Source: Lachnoclostridium sp.
Lineage (GTDB): Bacteria; Bacillota; Clostridia; Lachnospirales; Lachnospiraceae
Assembly (NCBI GenBank): GCA_021770065.1
Contig: JAETRR010000030.1
Coordinates: 1 to 49,512, forward strand
Length of the DNA: 49,512 bases
Direction of reading: 5' to 3'
Shown here: one piece after another, positions 6,900 through 16,448 of the stretch
Position numbering within the stretch: position 1 is the stretch's first letter
How the letters are laid out: every line of letters begins with the position of its first letter
Program-made: the position numbers and the translations under genes
Notes under the pieces: model-generated
What the model was told of the DNA's origin: nothing
Databases searched by the model: none
The model's input: the letters and a program-made list of their open reading frames with translations, nothing else

Positions 6900-8564
6900 A
6901 TGAGCAAGCAGAAAAAGACAAAGAACCGCTCCAATTACATAATGCAGGGCAGCATATTGGCGGCGGCCTCTATCTTAAGCCGGATTATTGGTATGCTTTA
7001 CCGCCTCCCGGTTACGAATATCATAACCGATCACGGAAACGATTATTATTCTGCGGCCTATGAGATCTACAATATTATTCTGCTGATCTCATCCTACAGC
7101 CTTCCGCTGGCCGTATCGAAGCTGGTTTCGGCAAAAGCGGCTCTCGGGCAGTACCGGAATGCCTTCCGTATATTTAAGGGGGCTTTGTATATGGCCCTCG
7201 TGGTGGGGATTGCGGGTTCTGCGGTGACATATCTGGGGGCGGGTTTTTTTACGGGAAGCCTTCTGAATACGCCGGAGAGTGAGCTGAGCCTGAAGGTTCT
7301 GGCCCTGGCCGTGTTTTTCCTGGCCGTGATGGGAGTGCTCCGGGGCTTTTTCCAGGGAATGGGAAGCATGATGCCCACGGCGGTGTCCCAGGTGATTGAG
7401 CAGATCTTTAATGCTGTGGTGAGCATTACGGCCGCCGGCCTTTTATTTCAGTACGGCGTCTCTCTGGATGAAAAAGCCGGAATCACAGACGGCAGAAGCG
7501 GCCCTATCTACGGAGCGGCCGGAAGCACACTGGGAACCAGTATGGGGGCGCTGGCGGGTCTTATTTTCCTGATCATTGTGATGCTCATGTACAACCGCGT
7601 GCTGCAGCGGCAGATGAAAAGAGACCGCACAGGGAGCACGGAAAGCTATGGAACGGTTTTTAAGCTTCTTGTGCTGACCATTGTGCCTGTTATTTTAAGC
7701 ACGGCCGTCTACAATGTCAGCGGTGTTCTGGATCAGGGGCTTTTTAAATATCTGATGCTGGATGTGCAGAAGGTGGAAAAGTCAGTGGTTGAGGTATACT
7801 GGGGCATTTATGTGGGAAAATACAAGCTTCTGACCAATGTGCCCATTGCCGTGGCCTCGGCCCTGTCGGCATCTACCATTCCGGCTCTCACACGGGCGCG
7901 CATGGAAGGAAACCGTAAGGAGATGCGTAGGAAGACAGAGGGCGCCATACGCATGGTGATGTTTATCTGCATTCCGAGCGCCTTCGGGCTTACGGCCCTG
8001 GCAGAGCCGATCCTTAACCTTCTCTCCTGGAATACGAATCCGATTGCGCCGAAGCTTTTTATTGCAGGCTCCATGGCCGTGATTTTTTACGGCCTGTCTA
8101 CACTTACCAACGGAGTTCTCCAGGGAATTGACCGGATGCATATTCCGGTCCGCAATGCCCTTATTTCCCTGGTGCTTCATCTGGGCCTTATGGTTGTGCT
8201 GGTTCAGGTATTCAAGCTCCATATCTACGGTGTAGTGATATCGTATCTGTTTTTTGCAGTGATGATGTGCATTCTGAACGGACTGGCGATACGAAAGTAC
8301 CTCAGATACCGGCAGGAGATGGTGAGGACCTTTGTCATTCCCACTGTGTCCTCTATGATTATGGGACTTACCTGCTGGCTTCTTTCCATACCGCTGGAGA
8401 ATGTGATTGGAGCGCGCCTTACGGCTCTGGTATGTATTTTTCTGGCCATCTTAATCTATGGCTTTTTTATGCTTATCCTTCGGGGAATTACCGAACAGGA
8501 ACTGGCAGCCTTCCCAAAAGGCCGGGTTCTGGTGCGTATCTTGAAAAAAATACGTCTTTTGTAA
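6900..8564 (+). CDS. MurJ/SpoVB-family lipid flippase (oligosaccharide exporter)
   Basis: This 554-residue integral membrane protein has many hydrophobic segments (about 14 by eye) and belongs to the polysaccharide biosynthesis/MATE-like MVF superfamily. It resembles the clostridial SpoVB and YtgP/MurJ group, which flip lipid-linked cell-wall precursors. The N-terminus ILAAASILSRIIGMLYRLP is characteristic of that group. I chose the ATG at 6900, close behind GGAAGGG, over an ATG eight codons upstream. Whether it serves vegetative peptidoglycan (MurJ) or spore cortex (SpoVB) synthesis cannot be told from sequence. Confidence 0.85.
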   Translation: MSKQKKTKNRSNYIMQGSILAAASILSRIIGMLYRLPVTNIITDHGNDYYSAAYEIYNIILLISSYSLPLAVSKLVSAKAALGQYRNAFRIFKGALYMALVVGIAGSAVTYLGAGFFTGSLLNTPESELSLKVLALAVFFLAVMGVLRGFFQGMGSMMPTAVSQVIEQIFNAVVSITAAGLLFQYGVSLDEKAGITDGRSGPIYGAAGSTLGTSMGALAGLIFLIIVMLMYNRVLQRQMKRDRTGSTESYGTVFKLLVLTIVPVILSTAVYNVSGVLDQGLFKYLMLDVQKVEKSVVEVYWGIYVGKYKLLTNVPIAVASALSASTIPALTRARMEGNRKEMRRKTEGAIRMVMFICIPSAFGLTALAEPILNLLSWNTNPIAPKLFIAGSMAVIFYGLSTLTNGVLQGIDRMHIPVRNALISLVLHLGLMVVLVQVFKLHIYGVVISYLFFAVMMCILNGLAIRKYLRYRQEMVRTFVIPTVSSMIMGLTCWLLSIPLENVIGARLTALVCIFLAILIYGFFMLILRGITEQELAAFPKGRVLVRILKKIRLL

Positions 8565-8570
8565 GATAAG

Positions 8571-8664
8571 ATCTTCCTTTTTTGTCCATACTATCGTAAA
8601 TGGCAGAATTCTGCCCGCAGGACAGCCCTTTTTGGGCATGTATGGACAAAAGGAGGATTTTTTT
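8571..8664 (+). promoter_or_regulatory. Long stem that sequesters the ribosome binding site of the next gene
   Basis: The arm 8571-8591 pairs with 8640-8658: 19 base pairs including one G-U, with a 2-nt T bulge at 8578-8579. The 3' arm contains the whole ribosome binding site AGGAGGA of the gene at 8665. Two smaller hairpins sit inside (8602-8615 and 8625-8637), and seven Ts follow the 3' arm. It can act as a terminator or as a translational switch. No known riboswitch class was recognised. Confidence 0.55.
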
Positions 8665-9114
8665 ATGACAAAAAGGATCATTGCCGGCCTTCTGACGGCG
8701 GGGATTCTGGGAGGACTGGCCTATTATTCGGGGACACTATATTCCGGAAAATCCCGGGCGGAGGAACAGAGCCGTCTGAAAGAGCCTTCCGCCCTCTCCT
8801 TTCGGGAAGAGTATCAGGCTTATGAAGAGGAACAGAAACCGGAAGCGAAGCAGGGCAGAGAGCCCGAGGCCGCCAGGGAAGAGGTGTCGGCGGAAGCGGA
8901 TGCAGTACGGGCGGAGACGGAAAAGGAATATTATTATCTGATAGAGGAATCCGGCTGTATCAATATTTATCTGGAGGACAGAGAAACGCTCTATGAAGAG
9001 ACGGAGATTACTATGGACGAGCTTCCGGAGGAGCTTAAGCAGGAGATTCGGAGAGGAAAAAGACTGGCAGGAAAGGGAGAGCTTTACGATTTTTTGGAGA
9101 ATTACTCCAGTTAA
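8665..9114 (+). CDS. Membrane-anchored protein with BofC-like C-terminal region
   Basis: The 149-residue protein has one N-terminal hydrophobic segment (about residues 4-21, RIIAGLLTAGILGGLAYY), a charged Glu/Ala-rich spacer, and a conserved-looking C-terminal domain from about residue 89 (YYLIEESGCINIYLEDRE to the end). That domain resembles the small regulatory domain found in BofC-type clostridial proteins, but this is a tentative match from pattern only. The ATG at 8665 was chosen because AGGAGG lies at optimal distance. That site is buried in a long hairpin, so translation may be regulated. Location is probably the outer membrane face. Confidence 0.6.
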   Translation: MTKRIIAGLLTAGILGGLAYYSGTLYSGKSRAEEQSRLKEPSALSFREEYQAYEEEQKPEAKQGREPEAAREEVSAEADAVRAETEKEYYYLIEESGCINIYLEDRETLYEETEITMDELPEELKQEIRRGKRLAGKGELYDFLENYSS

Positions 9115-9195
9115 AACTTGCTATTCTCCTGTTTATGGTGTAAATTAGAAGTGTTATACAAAGCTTTGCGTTTGATATTGGAGGCGTATGTTCAG

Positions 9196-10098
9196 ATGAA
9201 GCGAGCAGGATTGATACTGGAGGGCGGCGGAACCAGAGGCGTGTTTACGGCCGGTGTTCTGGATTATTTTATGGAGCAGAAGCTTTATCTGCCCTATGTG
9301 ATCGGTGTTTCCGCAGGAGCCTGCAATGCCGTGAATTACGTATCACGGCAGCCGGGGCGGATGAAGACCTGTACCATTGACTTCCTGGAGGCCGGAAGCT
9401 ATGTGGGACTCAGGAACCTGGTGAAGAATCACAGCCTTTTTAATATGGATTTGATTTTTGATATATTTCCAAATAAGATTATCCCTTTTGACTATGACAC
9501 TTTCTTTTCCTCCAGGGGAACCTGTATTCTGACAGCAACAAACTGTCTGACAGGAAGGGCCGTTTACCTTACGGAGAAGAAGAGCCGGGAACGGCTGATG
9601 GCGGCGTGCAGGGCGTCCGCCAGCCTGCCGGTTGTGTCGCCTATGGTGGAGGTAGACGGGATTCCGCTGCTGGACGGGGGCGTGGCCGATTCCGTTCCCA
9701 TCCGCAGGGCGCTTCACGACGGGGTGAAGAAGAACATCGTGATTCTGACACGGCAGGCCGGTTACCGGAAGGCACCTGCCAGAAGATCTCTTAGAATGGC
9801 CCGGATCTTATATCAGAAGTATCCGTACCTTATCCGGGCTATTAAGAACAGGGCCTATTATTATAACCGGACCATGGAACTTTTAGAGGATCTGGAAGAG
9901 AGAGGACACGTACTGGTGATCCGCCCCCAGGTTCCGGTGGTGAAGAACACGGAAGATAATGTGAAGATTCTGACGGATTTTTATAATCACGGCTATGAGT
10001 ACGCGAAAGACAACTTCTCCCGGATAACAGATTATCTGGGGGAGGCGTACCAATCTAGATGCTCGTGTACTGGATGGGATCCTGCGGAACTGGAATAA
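9196..10098 (+). CDS. Patatin-like phospholipase
   Basis: Patatin-family lipid acyl hydrolase of 300 aa. The oxyanion motif GGGTRG is at residues 10-15, the nucleophile elbow GVSAG (Ser39) near residues 37-41, and the catalytic DGG near residue 160, so the Ser-Asp dyad is complete. No signal peptide is seen, so it is probably cytoplasmic or membrane-peripheral. The ATG at 9196 follows TTGGAGG. A longer in-frame TTG start at 9118 would add 26 residues upstream of the conserved core and lacks a ribosome site. The substrate lipid is unknown. Confidence 0.88.
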   Translation: MKRAGLILEGGGTRGVFTAGVLDYFMEQKLYLPYVIGVSAGACNAVNYVSRQPGRMKTCTIDFLEAGSYVGLRNLVKNHSLFNMDLIFDIFPNKIIPFDYDTFFSSRGTCILTATNCLTGRAVYLTEKKSRERLMAACRASASLPVVSPMVEVDGIPLLDGGVADSVPIRRALHDGVKKNIVILTRQAGYRKAPARRSLRMARILYQKYPYLIRAIKNRAYYYNRTMELLEDLEERGHVLVIRPQVPVVKNTEDNVKILTDFYNHGYEYAKDNFSRITDYLGEAYQSRCSCTGWDPAELE

Positions 10099-10111
10099 GA
10101 GGATAAAGAAT

Positions 10112-10333
10112 ATGATGGATGAAAAGAAAATTGCCCGGATCAATGAGCTGTACCACCGCTCAAAGGCAGAGGGCCTGACAGATGCAGAAAAAGAGGAGCA
10201 GGCAGCGCTGCGCCGGGAGTACATTGAGGCGGTCCGCATGAACCTCCGGGGACAGCTTGACCGCATAGATATCAGGGAAGCCGACGGAACCATAACGAAT
10301 CTGGGAGAAAAGCATGCAAAAAAAGGACATTGA
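10112..10333 (+). CDS. YnzC-like DUF896 protein
   Basis: This 73-residue protein matches the DUF896 (UPF0291, YnzC) family: a short helical hairpin at the N-terminus (RINELYHRSKAEGLTDAEK) followed by QAALRREYIEAVRMNLRGQL. Members are small cytoplasmic proteins, and some Bacillus members are linked to the SOS response, but the molecular role is unclear. The stop overlaps the start of the cyclo-ligase gene by 20 bp, showing cotranscription. Two adjacent ATG codons are possible starts. Confidence 0.88.
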   Translation: MMDEKKIARINELYHRSKAEGLTDAEKEEQAALRREYIEAVRMNLRGQLDRIDIREADGTITNLGEKHAKKGH

Positions 10334-10889
10334 CAGAAAACAGGAGAAAAACGAACTGCGAAAGGAGATCCGGGGCCTCCGCAAGGCTCATACAGATGAG
10401 GAAATCCATGAAATGAGCCTGGCAGTGAAGGAACGGCTTCTGAATCTTCCCGAATACCAGAAGGCCGGGGTTATCTACGCATATATGGACTGTAAGCACG
10501 AGGTGGAGACAAGGGATGTGATCCGGGCTGCCTGGGCCGAGGGGAAGCGGGTGGCTGTGCCGAAGGTTCTGGGACAGGAGATGCGGTTTTACTATATTAC
10601 TTCTTTTGAAAAGGATCTGGAGGATGGAAGTTTCGGTATAAAGGAGCCCCGGGAGGGAGAGCCGGCAGAAGAGCAGGACGCCCTTCTTTTTATGCCGGGC
10701 GTAGCCTTTGATCCGGACAGACACCGGGTCGGATACGGAGGCGGATTCTATGACCGCTTTCTGGAACGGCATCCAAAGCTCGTAACCGTTGCCCTGGCTT
10801 TTGAATTCCAGGTAAAAGAGAAAGTACCCTTTGAGGAATTTGATATCCGGCCGGCAAAGGTAGTGACAGAGAAGCGGATTCTTACATAA
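10314..10889 (+). CDS. 5-formyltetrahydrofolate cyclo-ligase
   Basis: This enzyme converts 5-formyl-THF to 5,10-methenyl-THF using ATP, rescuing the storage/inhibitory folate form for one-carbon metabolism. The 191-residue size fits. An N-terminal basic helix ([15 protein letters not shown]) and the conserved glycine-rich motif [12 protein letters not shown] near residues 139-150 identify the family. It overlaps the upstream DUF896 gene and precedes proA by 64 bp. Confidence 0.92.
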   Translation: MQKKDIDRKQEKNELRKEIRGLRKAHTDEEIHEMSLAVKERLLNLPEYQKAGVIYAYMDCKHEVETRDVIRAAWAEGKRVAVPKVLGQEMRFYYITSFEKDLEDGSFGIKEPREGEPAEEQDALLFMPGVAFDPDRHRVGYGGGFYDRFLERHPKLVTVALAFEFQVKEKVPFEEFDIRPAKVVTEKRILT

Positions 10890-10953
10890 TGCGCGACATT
10901 TCCCGGCGGCATTCCCGGGAAGAACAGAGCGGGACGAAAAACAGGAGACAGGT

Positions 10954-12198
10954 ATGGAATTATTGGAACAGATTGGACAGGGGGCAAAGGAAGCAGAATC
11001 ATTGCTCCGCATTCTGTCAGAGGAAAAAAAGAACATGGTTTTAAACCGGGCTGCAGATGCCCTGGTAAAGCATACGGATCGGATACTGGCGGCCAATGAA
11101 AAGGATATGGCACGAGGGAAAGAAAAAGGAATGAAGGCAGGACTTCTCGATCGTCTCCTGCTGACACCGGAGCGGATAGAAGGGATGGCAGAAGGCCTGC
11201 GTCAGATTGCGGATCTGCCCGATCCGATCGGTCAGGTGATAAAGGAGCATACGCCGCCAAGCGGCCTGCTTATCCGCCAGGTGCGTGTTCCTTTAGGTGT
11301 CATTGGAATCATCTATGAGGCCAGGCCCAATGTAACGGCGGATGCCTTCGGCCTCTGTTTTAAGACCGGCAATGCAGTGGTGCTCAGGGGCGGAAGCGAT
11401 GCCCTGTATTCCAATCGGGCCATTGTGGAGGTTTTAAGAGAAACTCTTGCGGCATGTGAATGTCCGGTAACGGCTGTTTCCCTCCTTTCCGACACCAGCC
11501 GGGAGACAGCGGCAGCATTTATGAAGCTCAACCGGTATATTGATGTACTGATTCCCAGGGGGAGCGCGGGTCTTATTGCCACAGTGGTACAGAACAGCAC
11601 CATACCCGTGATTGAGACGGGTTCCGGAAACTGCCACATTTATGTGGACGAGGCGGCGGATCTGAATATGGCGGCAGAGATTGTATTCAATGCCAAGACA
11701 CAGCGCATCGGCGTATGCAATGCCTGTGAATCCCTGGTAGTCCACGAGAAAGTAAAGGATGCCTTTCTGCCTGTGCTTGCAAAGCGTCTCTCGGAGAAGC
11801 AGGTGGAGCTTCGGGGGGATGAGAGGGCCAGGGCTTCGTGCCCCATGAAGGAGGCCTGCGAAGCCGACTGGGGGACAGAATATCTGGGCTATATTCTTTC
11901 GGTAAAGGTTGTGGACAGCGTATCGGAGGCTGTCTCTCATATCAATCGTTACAATACGGGCCATTCCGAGGCCATTATTACAGAGGATAAGGCTCATGCA
12001 GAGCAGTTTTTGAGGGAAGTGGATGCGGCAGCGGTATATGTCAATGCCTCTACCCGCTTTACAGACGGCTTTGAATTCGGTTTCGGGGCGGAGATCGGCA
12101 TCAGTACCCAGAAGCTTCACGCCAGAGGCCCCATGGGACTGGAGGCCCTCACCTCCTACAAATACGAGATTTACGGAACCGGACAGGTAAGGGGGTAG
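10954..12198 (+). CDS. proA: Gamma-glutamyl phosphate reductase (glutamate-5-semialdehyde dehydrogenase)
   Basis: ProA reduces gamma-glutamyl phosphate to glutamate-5-semialdehyde with NADPH in proline synthesis. The 414-residue length is typical. [14 protein letters not shown] near residues 113-126 and the active-site cysteine in [11 protein letters not shown] near residue 252-255 are diagnostic. GGAGACAGGT precedes the ATG. No proB is present nearby, so the kinase must be encoded elsewhere. rsmD follows after 4 bp. Confidence 0.95.
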   Translation: MELLEQIGQGAKEAESLLRILSEEKKNMVLNRAADALVKHTDRILAANEKDMARGKEKGMKAGLLDRLLLTPERIEGMAEGLRQIADLPDPIGQVIKEHTPPSGLLIRQVRVPLGVIGIIYEARPNVTADAFGLCFKTGNAVVLRGGSDALYSNRAIVEVLRETLAACECPVTAVSLLSDTSRETAAAFMKLNRYIDVLIPRGSAGLIATVVQNSTIPVIETGSGNCHIYVDEAADLNMAAEIVFNAKTQRIGVCNACESLVVHEKVKDAFLPVLAKRLSEKQVELRGDERARASCPMKEACEADWGTEYLGYILSVKVVDSVSEAVSHINRYNTGHSEAIITEDKAHAEQFLREVDAAAVYVNASTRFTDGFEFGFGAEIGISTQKLHARGPMGLEALTSYKYEIYGTGQVRG

Positions 12199-12202
12199 GC
12201 TG

Positions 12203-12766
12203 GTGAGAGTGATTGCCGGAACGGCTGGAAGCCTTCCATTAAAATGTATAGAGGGGCGGGATACACGTCCCACCACAGACCGCATCAAGGAGACCCTCTT
12301 CAATATGATTCAGAGGGAGCTCCCGGGCTGCCGGTTCCTGGATTTGTTTGCAGGTACCGGGGCCATCGGCATTGAGGCTCTAAGCAGAGGGGCGAAAGAG
12401 GCGGTTTTTGTGGAGAATCAGCAGAAAGCCCTGGCCTGCATCAGAGAGAATCTTTCCTTTACGAAGCTTTCAGACAGGGCCAGAGTGCTGAAAGGGGATG
12501 CGGTAACGGCTCTTTACCAGCTTGAGGGAGAAGAGAGCTTTGACATTATTTTTATGGATCCTCCTTACGGCCAGGGTCTGGAACAGCAGGTATTGGCTGC
12601 TCTTGCGCATTCATCCCTGGCAGATGAGCACACAACACTCATTCTGGAGACTTTAAGAGACGGTGATACAGACTGGACAGATAACTATGGATTCACGGTC
12701 TTTCGGAACAAGAATTATAAAACCAACCGGCATCTGTTCCTTAAGCTTACCCGGCCGGATTCATAG
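12203..12766 (+). CDS. rsmD: 16S rRNA (guanine(966)-N2)-methyltransferase
   Basis: RsmD methylates G966 of 16S rRNA in the assembled 30S particle, using S-adenosylmethionine. The SAM-binding motif FLDLFAGTGAIGIEALSRGA lies near residues 45-64 and the catalytic DPPY near 119-122. The start is GTG behind AAGGGGG. RsmD followed by coaD is a classic bacterial gene pair, which supports both calls. 187 aa, full length. Confidence 0.93.
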   Translation: MRVIAGTAGSLPLKCIEGRDTRPTTDRIKETLFNMIQRELPGCRFLDLFAGTGAIGIEALSRGAKEAVFVENQQKALACIRENLSFTKLSDRARVLKGDAVTALYQLEGEESFDIIFMDPPYGQGLEQQVLAALAHSSLADEHTTLILETLRDGDTDWTDNYGFTVFRNKNYKTNRHLFLKLTRPDS

Positions 12767-12800
12767 TAAAAGTACAGACAGATAAATCAGGAGACAAATT

Positions 12801-13292
12801 ATGGTAAGAGGAATTTATGCAGGAAGCTTTGATCCGGTAACCTTCGGACATCTGGATATTATTGTGCGCGCATCACAGGTTGTGGACGAGCTGGTGGTAG
12901 GTGTTTTGAACAATCGCGCAAAATGTCCGTTGTTTTCTGTGGAAGAACGTGTTAAGATGTTAGAAGAAGTAACAAAGGAATACCCGAACGTTAAAATCAG
13001 ATCCTTTACAGGACTGTTGGTAGAATTTGCAAAAGAGTGCGAAGCCCGTGTGATTGTCCGGGGACTCAGGGCTATCACAGACTTTGATTATGAGCTTCAG
13101 ATGGCACAGACCAACCGGATTATGAGTCCGGCTCTGGATACCATATTCCTTACGACCAGCCTGGAGTACGCTTACTTAAGCTCTACCACCGTAAAAGAGG
13201 TGGCAGGTTTTGGAGGCGATATTTCTGCCTTTGTACCGTCTTTTGTGGAAAAAAAGATTCGGGAGCGGATGGAAGTGCCGCCAAACGGGTAA
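12801..13292 (+). CDS. coaD: Phosphopantetheine adenylyltransferase
   Basis: CoaD transfers AMP from ATP to 4'-phosphopantetheine to make dephospho-CoA, the penultimate step of coenzyme A synthesis. The N-terminal nucleotidyltransferase motif [13 protein letters not shown], including the T/HxGH site, sits at residues 8-20, and the C-terminal YLSSTTVKE carries the ISSTxVR-like motif. 163 aa, full length. AGGAGAC precedes the ATG. It follows rsmD by 34 bp in the usual operon order. Confidence 0.95.
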   Translation: MVRGIYAGSFDPVTFGHLDIIVRASQVVDELVVGVLNNRAKCPLFSVEERVKMLEEVTKEYPNVKIRSFTGLLVEFAKECEARVIVRGLRAITDFDYELQMAQTNRIMSPALDTIFLTTSLEYAYLSSTTVKEVAGFGGDISAFVPSFVEKKIRERMEVPPNG

Positions 13293-13387
13293 GCTAGTAG
13301 AGAACCCGGTCTTTTTTGCAAACCGCAGAGGCATTGCCGGCCGCAGGGGAGAATGGTAACAGAGATCTTGAAAAGGAGTGAGCAGGC

Positions 13388-13960
13388 ATGAGCAGTAAAA
13401 TTGAACAGATTATTGAGGAGATTGAAGAGTATATTGACGGCTGCAAGCCGCAGACATTGTCAAAGACTAATATTATTGTAAATAAAGAAGAGATTGAGGA
13501 ACTTCTCCGGGAGCTTCGTATGAAGACGCCGGAAGAGATCAAGCGCTATCAGAAGGTGCTTGCCAACCGGGATGCGATTCTTGCGGATGCACAGGCAAAG
13601 GCGGATGCCATTATCAAGGAGGCGAATATACATACCTCCGAACTGATCAATGAGCACGAGATCATGCAGCAGGCCTATATCCAGGCAAATGAGATTATGG
13701 CGGCAGCGGAGGCAGAAGCCCAGCGGAAGCTGGATGCGGCCACCATTGAGGCCAACAACTTCCGGATGCAGGCCATGCATTACACAGATGATATGCTGGG
13801 CAATCTGCAGAACCTCATACACAAGACCATGGAGAGCCATATGGCGAAGTATGAGAATATGATGGGTTCGCTTCGAAGCTTCAGTGACATTCTTGCCAAC
13901 AACCGCAGCGAACTGGCACCGGCCCTGAACGAAGAAGAGCTTTCCGATTTGGAAGAGTAG
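13388..13960 (+). CDS. Coiled-coil protein (ATPase subunit H/DivIVA-like)
   Basis: A soluble, strongly helical 190-residue protein with heptad-like Glu/Ala/Lys stretches from about residue 60 to 130 (DAILADAQAKADAIIKEAN). Homologues directly downstream of coaD in clostridia are often called vacuolar ATPase subunit H family or DivIVA-like, but no ATP synthase genes are near and no catalytic motif is visible. A structural or polar-scaffold role is plausible, unproven. AAAGGAGTGAGCAGGC precedes the ATG. It converges with ylbJ. Confidence 0.7.
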   Translation: MSSKIEQIIEEIEEYIDGCKPQTLSKTNIIVNKEEIEELLRELRMKTPEEIKRYQKVLANRDAILADAQAKADAIIKEANIHTSELINEHEIMQQAYIQANEIMAAAEAEAQRKLDAATIEANNFRMQAMHYTDDMLGNLQNLIHKTMESHMAKYENMMGSLRSFSDILANNRSELAPALNEEELSDLEE

Positions 13961-13994
13961 AGGCTGCCGTTATAACGGGGAAGCTTCCTGTCTT

Positions 13995-14933
13995 TTACAG
14001 GGCAGACAATGACAGATAACCTGCTGCAAGACAGACAACGAGAACCGCTGTCAGAAGTTTTGCTTTGAGATAATTACCAAAAGACAGGCCGCTGTCCAGG
14101 ATCATGCTTTCTGTCTGGGCCGCGCCGGAGAGTCCGCCAAAGGAAAGAAAGCACAGGACAGACAGATACTGCGTGAGAAAGGGAAAGGTTCCATCGGCCG
14201 TGACAAAAGCGATTCCGTTGGTCATTTCCAGAATTCCGACGCTAATGCAGGTTAAAATGGATGACGGACAGGGAATCTGTATCAGAAGTCTTGCCAGCAT
14301 GGAAAACAGGATGATGTAACACCCAAGCTTTAAAATACTTTCCAGTCCGTTCATCATACAGACATCTACGATTTTGAAGCTGATTTGAGATCGGGATGTC
14401 TTATTTTCTGTGGTCTTGTTTTCAAAGCTCCTTCCGCGGCGGTAAAAGAGAGCGACGAGAAGGGGAACGCCGTAGACAATAAGCAGAGTGGGAAGGAGAA
14501 GCTCTGGGCGCCGCAGAGAATCCGTAAGGCAGTAGCCTATGAGAAAGGCCGGGCTTGCATTGCTGCAGAAAGTCAGAAGATAATTGCCCTCTTCGGGAGT
14601 AATCCGCCCCTCACGGGCCAGATCTCCGGCCAGCTTGGCACCGATGGGATAGCCGCAGAGAAAGCCGGAGGCGATGCAGAAGCATCCGTTTCGGGAACAT
14701 CCGAAAAGCCGGTGCAGGACGGGATAGAGAAACCGGGTGAGGAAAGAGATCCCGTCTATGGCGATCAGCAGATTGGACAGGATCAAAAAGGGCAGAAGAA
14801 CAGGCACCAGGGTATGGAACCACAACATCAGTCCCGCCCGGGAGGCGTCCGCCGCATGGGAGGGATCCGCTAGAAGAAATGCCAGCAATATCAGAATTAC
14901 GGAAAAATAAAGTATTTTTTTCATCATACTCAT
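13995..14933 (-). CDS. ylbJ: YlbJ-like sporulation integral membrane protein
   Basis: A 312-residue polytopic membrane protein of the nucleoside-recognition (Gate) family, resembling YlbJ, which is needed for spore cortex formation in Bacillus. Hydrophobic helices fill most of the length, and the stretch SGFLCGYPIGAKL around residues 90-102 is typical. The start is uncertain: I use the ATG at 14933 (MSMMKK), but a TTG at 14966 is in frame, and neither has a good ribosome site. It is divergent from pepD with only about 25 bp between starts. A CCTGT/ACAGG hairpin (13987-14001) covers the stop region. Confidence 0.8.
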   Translation of the reverse strand: MSMMKKILYFSVILILLAFLLADPSHAADASRAGLMLWFHTLVPVLLPFLILSNLLIAIDGISFLTRFLYPVLHRLFGCSRNGCFCIASGFLCGYPIGAKLAGDLAREGRITPEEGNYLLTFCSNASPAFLIGYCLTDSLRRPELLLPTLLIVYGVPLLVALFYRRGRSFENKTTENKTSRSQISFKIVDVCMMNGLESILKLGCYIILFSMLARLLIQIPCPSSILTCISVGILEMTNGIAFVTADGTFPFLTQYLSVLCFLSFGGLSGAAQTESMILDSGLSFGNYLKAKLLTAVLVVCLAAGYLSLSAL

Positions 14934-14958
14934 ATATATGAAAGACAGGAGGCAGTAT

Positions 14959-16407
14959 ATGAACAAATTAGCAAATCTGGAACCAAAGCAGGTATTTCAC
15001 TATTTTGAGGATCTGTGTGCCATTCCCCACGGCTCCGGCAATACAAAAGGCGTAAGCGACTACTGTATGCAGTTTGCGAAGGATCACGGACTGGAAGCGC
15101 GGCAGGACGATGCCTGGAATGTGGTGATTGTAAAGGAGGCTTCAGAAGGGTATGAGGATGCCCCCGCGGTGATTCTCCAGGGGCACCTGGATATGGTCTG
15201 CGAAAAAGAGGCGGATAACCCCATCGACTTTGAAAAGGACGGGCTGGATCTGAAGGTGGAGGGAGATCTGCTCTCTGCCAACGGAACCACCCTGGGAGGC
15301 GACGACGGAATTGCCGTTGCCATGGCTCTTGCTGTCTTAGACGATGATACTCTGAAGCATCCCAGGCTGGAATGTGTATTCACCACCGACGAGGAGACAG
15401 GGCTTTTGGGAGCCAATGCCATGGATATGAGCAGACTTTCCGGGAAGCGGCTGATTAACATTGATTCCGAGCTGGAAGGAATCTTTACCGTAAGCTGTGC
15501 CGGGGGAATGCGCAGCAGATGCATTCTGCCCGTGGCATATGAGGAGACGGAAGGGATCTGTTACGAGGTGGCGGTAGAAGGCCTTCTGGGCGGTCATTCC
15601 GGCGTGGAGATCCACAAGGAGCATGGCAATTCCAATATTTTGATGGGCCGTCTGCTCTGTGCGCTTTTTGAGGAGGTGGATTTCCGCCTGGCGGCTCTGG
15701 AGGGCGGTCTTATGGACAATGCCATTCCCCGCAGAACCGAAGCCTGGATTTATGTGAGCGGGACGGATGAAGAACGGCTTAAGGAAGCTCTGGCAAAGCA
15801 GGATGCCGTATACAAGAGGGAATATGCTTCCAACGATCCGGGAGTTACCGTTTCTTATAAAACTGCGGGAAAGAAAACGGGACAGGTGCTTACACGGGGA
15901 AGTGCGTCAAAGCTGCTCTATCTCCTTCACATGGTGCCCAACGGCGTCATCCGGAACAGCATGGAGATTCCGGGACTGGTACAGACCTCTTTGAATCTGG
16001 GGACACTCAAGCTTATGGAGGAAGAGGCGCATGCGGTTTTCAGCGTGAGAAGCTCTGTGGAGACGGAAAAAGAGGAACTGGGAAGCAGGCTGCGGCACTG
16101 CGTGGAATTCCTGGGGGGAAGCTATGAGGAAACAGGTTCTTATCCGGGATGGGAATACAAACGGAATTCCGTCTTAAGGGACACGATGGTGCGCGTATAC
16201 GAGAAGCTTTATGGAAAGGAGCCCAGGGTGGAGGCGATTCATGCGGGCCTGGAGTGCGGCATTTTCAGCGGAAAGATTGAGGGGCTTGACTGCGTTTCCA
16301 TCGGACCGGATATGTATGATATCCATACGCCCAAGGAGCGTATCAGCATTCCTTCCGTAAAGCGTGTGTATGAATTTGTCCTGGAGGTTCTAAAAGAGCT
16401 TCGCTGA
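14959..16407 (+). CDS. pepD: Aminoacyl-histidine dipeptidase (M20 metallopeptidase)
   Basis: PepD (peptidase D, carnosinase-like) hydrolyses Xaa-His and other dipeptides in the cytoplasm using two zinc ions. The M20 ligands appear in order: GHLDMVCE near residues 74-81, GGDDGIAVAMAL near 112-123 and the catalytic DEETGLLGA near 144-152. C-terminal histidine-containing region is present. The protein is 482 aa. I start at the ATG after AGGAGG (14959), seven codons inside a longer in-frame reading. It is divergent from ylbJ. Confidence 0.92.
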   Translation: MNKLANLEPKQVFHYFEDLCAIPHGSGNTKGVSDYCMQFAKDHGLEARQDDAWNVVIVKEASEGYEDAPAVILQGHLDMVCEKEADNPIDFEKDGLDLKVEGDLLSANGTTLGGDDGIAVAMALAVLDDDTLKHPRLECVFTTDEETGLLGANAMDMSRLSGKRLINIDSELEGIFTVSCAGGMRSRCILPVAYEETEGICYEVAVEGLLGGHSGVEIHKEHGNSNILMGRLLCALFEEVDFRLAALEGGLMDNAIPRRTEAWIYVSGTDEERLKEALAKQDAVYKREYASNDPGVTVSYKTAGKKTGQVLTRGSASKLLYLLHMVPNGVIRNSMEIPGLVQTSLNLGTLKLMEEEAHAVFSVRSSVETEKEELGSRLRHCVEFLGGSYEETGSYPGWEYKRNSVLRDTMVRVYEKLYGKEPRVEAIHAGLECGIFSGKIEGLDCVSIGPDMYDIHTPKERISIPSVKRVYEFVLEVLKELR

Positions 16408-16448
16408 GCATATAGTAATGGATGGAGTATATATAGAGTGGAGCGTTT

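Noticed and set aside
9118..9146. Possible promoter before the patatin gene (TTGCTA, 17 bp, TAAATT)
   Set aside because: Both boxes are weak matches; not strong enough to list.
9118..9195. Longer start for the patatin gene
   Set aside because: The TTG has no ribosome site and the added residues precede the conserved core start MKRAGLILEGG.
13987..14001. CCTGT/ACAGG hairpin between the coiled-coil gene and ylbJ
   Set aside because: Only 5 bp of stem and no T-run on either side; kept as a remark in the ylbJ entry.
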